DNA from: Himantopus leucocephalus
Taxonomy: Eukaryota > Chordata > Aves > Charadriiformes > Recurvirostridae
DNA: 64,000 nt
Reading direction: 5' to 3'
Assembly: GCA_003993805.1 (NCBI GenBank)
Contig: RSEF01000001.1
Location: 94,219,319-94,283,318, forward strand
Below the pieces are notes generated by a model. That model did not search any database. It saw nothing but the letters and a program-made list of their open reading frames with translations, and was not told where the DNA came from. Below, in pieces: positions 57,024-64,000 of this stretch. Position 1 is the first letter of the stretch, and each line of letters begins with the position of its first letter. Position numbers and translations under genes: made by a program.

Positions 57024-57029
57024 ATTAAA
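57024..57029 (+). promoter_or_regulatory. EMG1: Poly(A) signal ATTAAA of EMG1
   Basis: ATTAAA about 190 bases after the stop, followed by GT-rich sequence ('aaaagtgcttgtgtatttta'). No AATAAA lies between the stop and this site. Confidence 0.75.
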
Positions 57030-57073
57030 GGTCATTTTTGATAAAAAGTGCTTGTGTATTTTACTTTCTTATG

Positions 57074-57079
57074 TTTAAT
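57074..57079 (-). promoter_or_regulatory. LPCAT3: Candidate poly(A) signal of LPCAT3 (minus strand ATTAAA)
   Basis: TTTAAT on the + strand is ATTAAA on the minus strand, about 670 bases after the LPCAT3 stop. Cleavage would fall near 57,050-57,065, almost on top of the EMG1 3' end. Nearer signals are not evident, but the call is based on the hexamer alone. Confidence 0.4.
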
Positions 57080-57747
57080 GCAAGGGCAGGCTCGATCCCT
57101 TTTATAGCAGGGACTCAGCCCAAATTTGTCATCGAACTGAAATTCTTAGCTGTGCCCTGCTCACCCTGCAGCTGAAGTTACTCAGTCCTGTAGAATCACA
57201 TTGCTTGGTGGTGTGCGACAGTTCACACTCCCGCACCAAGGCACCCCAGAGGAAAGGAGCTGAAGCCGATATGAAAAAGACCAGGAGCAATTTTTATCTT
57301 GGATGACAAACGTAGAAAAGTCAGAAGGTGGCTCCAATCCAATACAGTGCCTGCGTTGAGTTTTACAATCGTCTGATATCAGCAGAGAGACACGAGTGTC
57401 CACTGGAGGGCGGCAGAGAAATAAGGCAACATACAGAAGGTGGAGGATCTGGAAGGAGGCTTACTCCATTCCCCCTCCTCTCGGGTCTCTGACCCTGGGC
57501 TTTCTCTTTCCCCCTCCTTGCGTTGAAAAAAGTCATACTTCAACACAGCAAACTTGGCAGGTGATGCTTTGCTTCCGGAGTGTTAAATCAACTCCTACAA
57601 ATGCACGGGTGGTACAATCTGAAAAAGAGAAAAGTGCTAGATTTGATTTGGGTGTTTTTATGTTTGCCTTTCATGTCGCTGCCCCACTTCACCTCCTAGT
57701 CCAAGCGTGGGATTCTCTCCACAAAGTACAGCCTTACCTTTTGGCTG

Positions 57748-60700
57748 TTATTCTGCTTTCTTTAGCTTCTCTTTTCGTGGCACAATTAATCTGCGAATGT
57801 AAGGCAACACCAATAATAAGGTGAAGAACAACACGTGGCCGAAGAAATAAATAGACTTGTACACCTGTGAAGAGAAAGGCAGGGTTAGGAATCAGCAAGC
57901 AGCTTTGAGCCAAGAACATCCGACACAGGATGGAGGGAAAAGGATTGGTTGCATGGGTTGTCTGTTTGTAGCTACTAAATACCTTCATCCATTTGTCCCA
58001 GGTGAAAAGGCAAAATGGCACCAGAGAGTAACCCATGAACATCCAGTGGTTAGCCTGCTGCAGCACATAGAAGATGGGCTGCAAGGCAGTGATGGAGGCC
58101 AAAGTGCTTAGGGGAGGACTGTCCCGAACAAGGTTTATGACCTAATTTAAAGAAAAAAGACAATTCTTCTCAGTTGGTTGTCCTATGGCTACATATGCAG
58201 GCTCTGGGGCCAAAGTATCTATCCAGCTGCGTAAAATGAATTTTAGTAAGCAGTTAGTCTAAAAAAGCAGTTAAGTACCCCATCCTGCTCAATGTTTTAA
58301 TTAAGAAGAAAAAGTTTAAATATGGAACATTGTTCTCTCAGTACTGCGAGATTTAGCAGAGGCATTCAGCTCATGTGCTTGTCCTCCAACCTTTCCAGCT
58401 GCCAAGCACGTCAGTTGCCCTCTACTCATGTGCCAAGTTCTCCACTTTTCTTCCTGTCAGCTTCTGCAATAAATTTATGGCTTGCCCATGCAGAAGCCAG
58501 CAACCTTCTGAACTCTTGAGAACAGAACGGTATCACGTTTGAACACGAATTCCAAAGCGAGCAGCTACTTTTCATATTTAATCCAAGTAAAGCCTTCAGC
58601 GTGGCAGTTTCCAGACTCATGGGGAAAGGCTAATGCAGGCCACCCCACTCTGGTAAGTCAGACAAAGCGCACCTGTCTTTCAACGATGACTATAAGCAAC
58701 TCCATTTGAAAGCACACCAGGTAGCCAGAGTGCAGCCCATGCCAAATGGCCAGGAAGAACAGGGCCAGTGCCTGTGACAGCAGTTTGTTACCCAGGAACT
58801 TCAGGCGCTTGAAGATGTAGCTAGAGCAGAAAAGAAACAAACTAAGTGCTTCTAGTTTATTGTCTGTCCTCCCCTCTCCACGTCAGAGGTGCAGGGCCCA
58901 GGGACCATATGCCTTTGTACACCCCTGAGGTGACAGAAACAGCAAGACGGCTCCCCTTACCAGGGCAAAATGTACCTCAGCCCTTATCTGGGATTTCTTT
59001 ACGACAATGGGGAGAAGTGGTTCATCCAACATTGTGCACAGAAATGAAGGTATTTTACAATTTAGTTGTGTGTCCCAGCAAGCGCTGGACCAAAACCCAG
59101 TTGAGTCATTGCATAGGGAGCATCAAGAGGCGTGACGTAGGGACCAGTGCGTCTGTCTGACCAGGCAGGCCGAAGGGCTCGCTGTAGTCCCATTCCAGCC
59201 TCTGCCCTCCTGCTGCCATCAGCTGCTTGCCTATCTTAATGAATTGCTGTTTTAGACTGAATTAAAAGATCTGTCTAACCCAGTAACCTGTTTCAAATGG
59301 GACAGCAGCAAAATGTGAAAGAAAGAGTGTAAGAACTGAGAACTGGCAGATTCTTCCTCCAGTGCTCCCTCTCAGCCTAGGATCTTGGTTCTGTCGACAC
59401 AGACGTTACTGACACGTTACAGAAGGGGAATTTTGTCCTGCTCACCGGGCCACCCAGGCATTGGTGTTGATGTTGAAAGAAGCAATGGTCCCTGTGAACA
59501 AAGGTGTTGTCTCATACAGCCAGACCTTCATGTTGGCACAGGCATCCCACAAGGGCTTTCCATTCTGGTCCTTCCCGTTGTACCCCAGACCAACAAGGAT
59601 GCAGACACCTTCCTATGGAAAAAGATTCACAAGAAAGATGAGAGGAAAACATTGCCCTTTTATTTTGTTTGACAGGCAGAGCTGGGGAAGCTCTGACTCT
59701 CACTGTGTTGAGTGGAAAGCACCACTACAGATGGAACAAATGGGTTAAAACCTGCCTGCTTTTTAGTTAGCTGGCCTTTGCTAACTTAAAGCAAGCTCAA
59801 CTGACCTCCACTGATCTCCAAAAATCTGGATTAATTCCATTTTGTGCTAAGTCCACGCTAAGTAGCTGCAAAGGTGCTACCTTTGTTCATTTGTCTTTTG
59901 TTTCTGGAACGACATCTAGACTCACCGTAACAAGCCAGCAGGTTACGTATTTGTAGAGTATGATTTTGCCCCAGATCAGTATGTAACCACAACGGAACCA
60001 GAAAGGCTTTTCCTGCAGAGATAAGAGTGAAATAGAATAAAAATAAAAACCAGAGCTGAGTGGCAATAATGAGACAAGGTAGATGAGATCTCATCACTGT
60101 CTTTCATTTTAATCTGATGTATGTGTTGAGACTGCTATACGGACCGGACTGCCAGGCTATTGGCTTACGCAAATTTACACATCATTCTCCTTCCTTTGGT
60201 AATATTTGGCTGTACTGAAATAGGTACTTTGGGAAGACCCTGGGATTAGCATAATCATTGCAGAAGTTACACCCTCATTTATTCATACTGACACAGACAC
60301 ACTGATAATCTGCAGGTAGGAATTACTTCTTAAGAGTTTTCTAAAAACCTCAAAGATTCTGGTAAGCCTTGCAAGTTACTCTAGTTCTTTGCATATAATG
60401 GTTAAATGGAAGGGCATTAAAAGGTCGCAGTATACATCTGTTAGGTTTCCAAAAACAACAGTAGCTTCTAAGATTAATTCTCTATTTGTAAAAGTTTTCA
60501 TTTCATTCAATTCAGCTTCACACATTTCTGTTCTGCATCAAATGGAATCCACAGGACAGGCAGTAGAGCCAAATCAGTTGTGGAAAGGCTTATCACTAGT
60601 GGCTGACTTATTTTTAAATTGAGGTAAAACTTAAAAAAAAATAGAAAATAAAATCCACTCTTGTAGATCCAGTGCCCTCTTCCACACCCGAGAACTGTCA

Positions 60701-63255
60701 AATGAATACATACCATATAATCACCTGAGATGAGGTATTCATCAGAGATGTACAGGCTTGACAAGGTATAGGTTACTAGAAACACGAGACCCAAACTCAG
60801 GCGCTTGAGAGCAGGCACAAAACTGAGAAAGAAAAATGTGAAAGTCAAAGAAAAGCCTTGGAAAGAGACCATCAAACTCATAATTTTAAAAACAGAAGTG
60901 GAGAAGAGGAGGTAGGGAAGAGAGCGATAGGGAGTTACCACGTTCCACTGCAGCAGATGCCTCCGTTTGGAAGCTGGGATGCTAACATTACCGGGTTGGG
61001 ACCAAGTCTGTACTAAAGATGTCAAATGGTTGTTGACGTTCATGCCTGGGAACAACGCTAGGACATTAAGCAGAGAGTTATGAGCAACTTTTGAAAGACG
61101 GCCTTGTGTTATATATCACTTTTGGTCACAGTACTTTAGTGTCCAGGTGAGAAGGCACTCTGCTGCAGGGAATGTGGAGGATTCAGCATTCTGGGATCTT
61201 AGGAAGGTGAGGAGCTAAGCAGCTTTTTATTACCTATTGGGTCTCTGGCCTTGAACGTCAGTCATCTCTCCCCTTGCCAGTTTCTGATAGTCTGTCATGG
61301 AGAACTGAGGCCCCACCATGAAGGCACCATAGAAATAGGAAAATCCTGAGACCTCCAGCAAGGTAGGAACTCGCCGGACAGCAAATCGGCGCTGCTCAGG
61401 GGTCAGGAACTCCTGCACCAAAGGGAGTGGCATTAACATCATCCTAGGGGATCTCATACTAGCTCTGGCTGTTATGTTCTCAGACTAAATCCTTAATGGT
61501 CTCAGTTCTTGCTCTCCATGTACATGGAACTTTCCACTTAGTACTTAACGTCCAGTCCTCTCCCTAGTGCTCTTTATCCCTCCCTCCTCTAAAGAGCAAC
61601 AAGATCCAATGGTTGAGACCAGTTGCACAGATCTCTGTTCTGAAATAAGCTGAAAACATGGAAGGGATCTGTTGACATGCATCCCTAACAGCATAGTAAG
61701 AGCACTGTATCTGCAGTGCAAGGCAAGGACTGCAGTCCCTGACTGCAATCGCATGTACTCTCCCAAGACCTTATCGTCCAACAATTCCTACTTCTTGATG
61801 CAAGAATTCATCGTCTTTAAATACTTGAAACTTCAGCTGAGGAAATTTCAGCTGAGGAAATTTCAGCTCAACCTTGTTTTCTTGCAGTCAGCAGTGATTC
61901 CATGGATGCTACAGATTGGGTCAGGCCCCAAACAGGAGATGGGGAATGCAGATACTAAACGCAGAATTAAGAGACTGTAGCAAGTGTTCCATCCTTGCCC
62001 AAACACTGCGATGTGTGACTTCTCTCACTGTTTCAACTGCTCTAAAAACAGGGCCCTAACAAATGCTAAAGGGCAACCATTCACAAGGATATGGTAAAGC
62101 TAAACAAAGGAAAGGAAGATGGGAACTGAGATCCAGTGCTCATGGTCTGCAAGTGAAAGGTACCACTACGCACAGGACACAGAGCATCAGGGGTTGGGAA
62201 TCTAAAGCAACAGATTTGGGGGAAGGAGGTGGTGGGGAATTTGGAAGGGGCAGAATAATATTCTGACATGATTGAAACTACTGTTGTCCATCTTTAATCA
62301 CTACTGTCTCGGTTCCAAATTATTTCTTTCCACTCCAGAACTGAGTTGCCTCAGACGCTCACAGATGCTCCCCTCTCAACTATGGCTTTTACCAGACAAT
62401 GACAGCAGCTTGCTAACTCACATCCTTTGAACTTGATTTTCTGACCTCTAGCTTACTGGAATGACATGGAAGAGGGCAGGAGGAATGAAGGAGAAATGGT
62501 GTCTTACTTACCGGATCTTTTCCTCCATCATAGTAATCGATGGCCAGACCTAGAGGTGAGAAACAATTATTTGAAGCCCTATGATGGGCTGGTTGGGCTG
62601 AACAAGCCGCCCTCTCTTCCCTGAGGCACAGCTTGCAGAGTGGAAGAGATAGGAAGGAGGTGTCACTCACCAATCAACTTGAGCGTCAAGACACAATGTG
62701 GCATTGTCCACTTGATGTCATAATGCTCTGTGGCTGTGAAGTAATATCCAGCCATAAGGTATGTCTGAAAGAAACCATTGTTTGGGTTATTCAAACTAAT
62801 TCCTCCAGCTGGTTTTGATCTGTCTCCACTTTTCCACCCACCATTGCTACTGCAAAGTGCAAAACTCAATAGAGGGCTCCTTTCTACAAACCGACACAGT
62901 ATGAAAGAGAGTTTTACCATCTGAAAGAAGAACGTGGTGAAGACGGCAGTGATTGTGCGACCCATTAGTCTCAGTATGAGGAATTGGATTAGGACACATA
63001 TCAGGGAATGAAAGAACTGCATCCCTGTGGAGGGGGGAAAGAGAGAAAGAGAGAGATATCAATTAGAAATGACATTTTCCCCTTATAGGTACTCCCAAAC
63101 CACAGCATGCCCTGGGCCAGGCAAAACTCTTCCCAAACTCATCTTACCAAAATTGAAGTAAGCAATTGAGAGTCCTGTGAACACATTGTAGAGATGAATG
63201 AGGTAGGTCTCCTTCTGGAAGAGGAAATAGCGCTGGAACAAGGCAAAAGGATATC
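57748..63255 (-). CDS. LPCAT3: Lysophosphatidylcholine acyltransferase 3 (MBOAT5), partial, first coding exon beyond window
   Basis: LPCAT3 is a multi-pass ER membrane acyltransferase that puts polyunsaturated acyl chains on lysophospholipids. Eleven exons on the minus strand: 63148-63255, 62918-63024, 62671-62764, 62512-62549, 61234-61412, 60714-60822, 59926-60012, 59446-59612, 58673-58820, 57983-58141 and 57748-57864 (TAA). All are phase-consistent and give 437 residues, matching human residues 51-487. Landmarks are 'GYPFALFQRYFLF', 'LILRLMGRTITAV', 'GFSYFYGAFMVGPQFSM', 'ASFNINTNAWVAR' (catalytic Asn of the MBOAT fold) and 'WHGLHSGYLVCFQ' (catalytic His). The C-terminus KKAE is a dilysine ER-retrieval signal (human KKME). 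The first ~50 residues (human exon 1) are not in 63,256-64,000. Confidence 0.97.
61830..61868. repeat. Short tandem repeat, ~18-bp unit
   Basis: TTTCAGCTGAGGAAA is repeated in tandem (two full copies and a partial third) in LPCAT3 intron between exons at 61,412 and 62,512. Confidence 0.7.
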
Positions 63256-64000
63256 CTGAGTAGAGGAGAAAAAGAAAGATGAAAGAGTTGTAAATTAGTG
63301 TGGACAAGCATTTGTAATGGTCCAGATCATAGCTTTCTCAAACATGTTATTAGGAACATGTACTTTACATAGATACATCGTCAACACAGTATACATCAAT
63401 AGTATACATTCCTGATATCGTATTTCCATCTTAGGAGGGAGATCCCAGATTAATTACTCTGTATATTACACAGAAGAAAAGACTTTAACAGGAACATAAT
63501 TATATCAAAGTTGTCATTGAAGTGCAAGAAATTCCAGGATTACAGTTTCTCAATACATGAGATGGATAATACTATAATGCATGAAACAGACTTTAGTCTC
63601 CGATTCATTTCCAAATTCTGTGACAAATACAGTGAACGTGGCAAGAAGCTAGATTTAAAAAAGAAAAGGGTGTGTGTGTTACGGTTAATACTATCACGCT
63701 GTCCTAAAAAATTCAATCCCTGCTCCCACCTCAATGAGTTCTTACACGATGCTGACCAGCTTTAATCCCAGAGTTCCTCAAGTGACCTCCAGTAACGTAC
63801 TCTTTCTTTTCTAACTCTCCAACTTCAGATTTGCATCTGATTTGTGAACTATTGGGCACACAAAGCTGTAACTAAAGTCCACTGGGACTATGCATGTACT
63901 ATTTTTGAAAAAGTCAAAGTCCGAAGCATTTCATAGGGAGCAGCTAAGATAGTGGAAGGAGTTCTTTCCTTGCATTTTCTGCATGTTAGCTCCCAGTCTA
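63256..64000 (-). other. LPCAT3: LPCAT3 intron 1 (partial)
   Basis: AT-rich sequence upstream of the first LPCAT3 exon in the window. The acceptor (ctcctctactcag on the minus strand) is good and the phase requires an upstream exon. I see no exon or other gene here. Confidence 0.7.

Noticed and set aside
59926..60012. Apparent frameshift in the LPCAT3 exon around 'FWFRC'
   Set aside because: It came from a one-base counting slip; with the correct coordinates the exon is 87 bases and in phase with both neighbours.

Overview
This is vertebrate nuclear DNA, most probably avian. It has long spliced genes with standard GT-AG introns, CpG-rich promoters, poly(A) signals and many degenerate CR1-type LINE copies, several ending in the ATTCTATG-like tail typical of bird and reptile CR1. 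Short intergenic distances and very GC-rich coding exons (atrophin) fit a bird chromosome. The species cannot be named from the sequence.

The gene order matches human 12p13.31: ATN1 (+), U7 snRNA (+), C12orf57 (+), PTPN6 (+), PHB2 (-), EMG1 (+), LPCAT3 (-). All exon boundaries were placed by hand from splice sites and reading phase. Complete coding sequences are C12orf57 (126 aa), PTPN6/SHP-1 (606 aa), PHB2 (299 aa) and EMG1 (233 aa). ATN1 is complete apart from one N where the frame breaks inside its large exon. LPCAT3 lacks only its first coding exon, which lies beyond the right edge (437 residues present).

Region by region: 1-17,008 is probably the ATN1 promoter and 5' intron, with CR1 and MIR-like remnants and no supported coding gene. 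17,009-26,400 is ATN1. 26,470-27,910 is a CpG island with the U7 snRNA gene and C12orf57. 27,910-34,560 is intergenic and CR1-rich, with a 100-N gap at 33,358-33,457. 34,565-44,460 is PTPN6. 44,460-48,560 is intergenic, with two CR1 copies. 48,560-54,451 is PHB2. A 299-bp CpG-rich divergent promoter separates PHB2 from EMG1 (54,751-57,050). LPCAT3 runs tail-to-tail into EMG1 and leaves the window at the right.

The most interesting points are: an AT-AC, U12-type intron in PHB2; a candidate scaRNA (SCARNA12/U89-like) with U5 complementarity in another PHB2 intron; a U7 snRNA gene only about 105 bp upstream of the C12orf57 start codon; an atrophin-1 that has no polyglutamine tract but has long poly-serine tracts; and an 11-residue expansion in the C-terminal SH2 domain of SHP-1. 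The genes form a conserved housekeeping and regulatory neighbourhood, not one pathway. I found no clearly new biological system.
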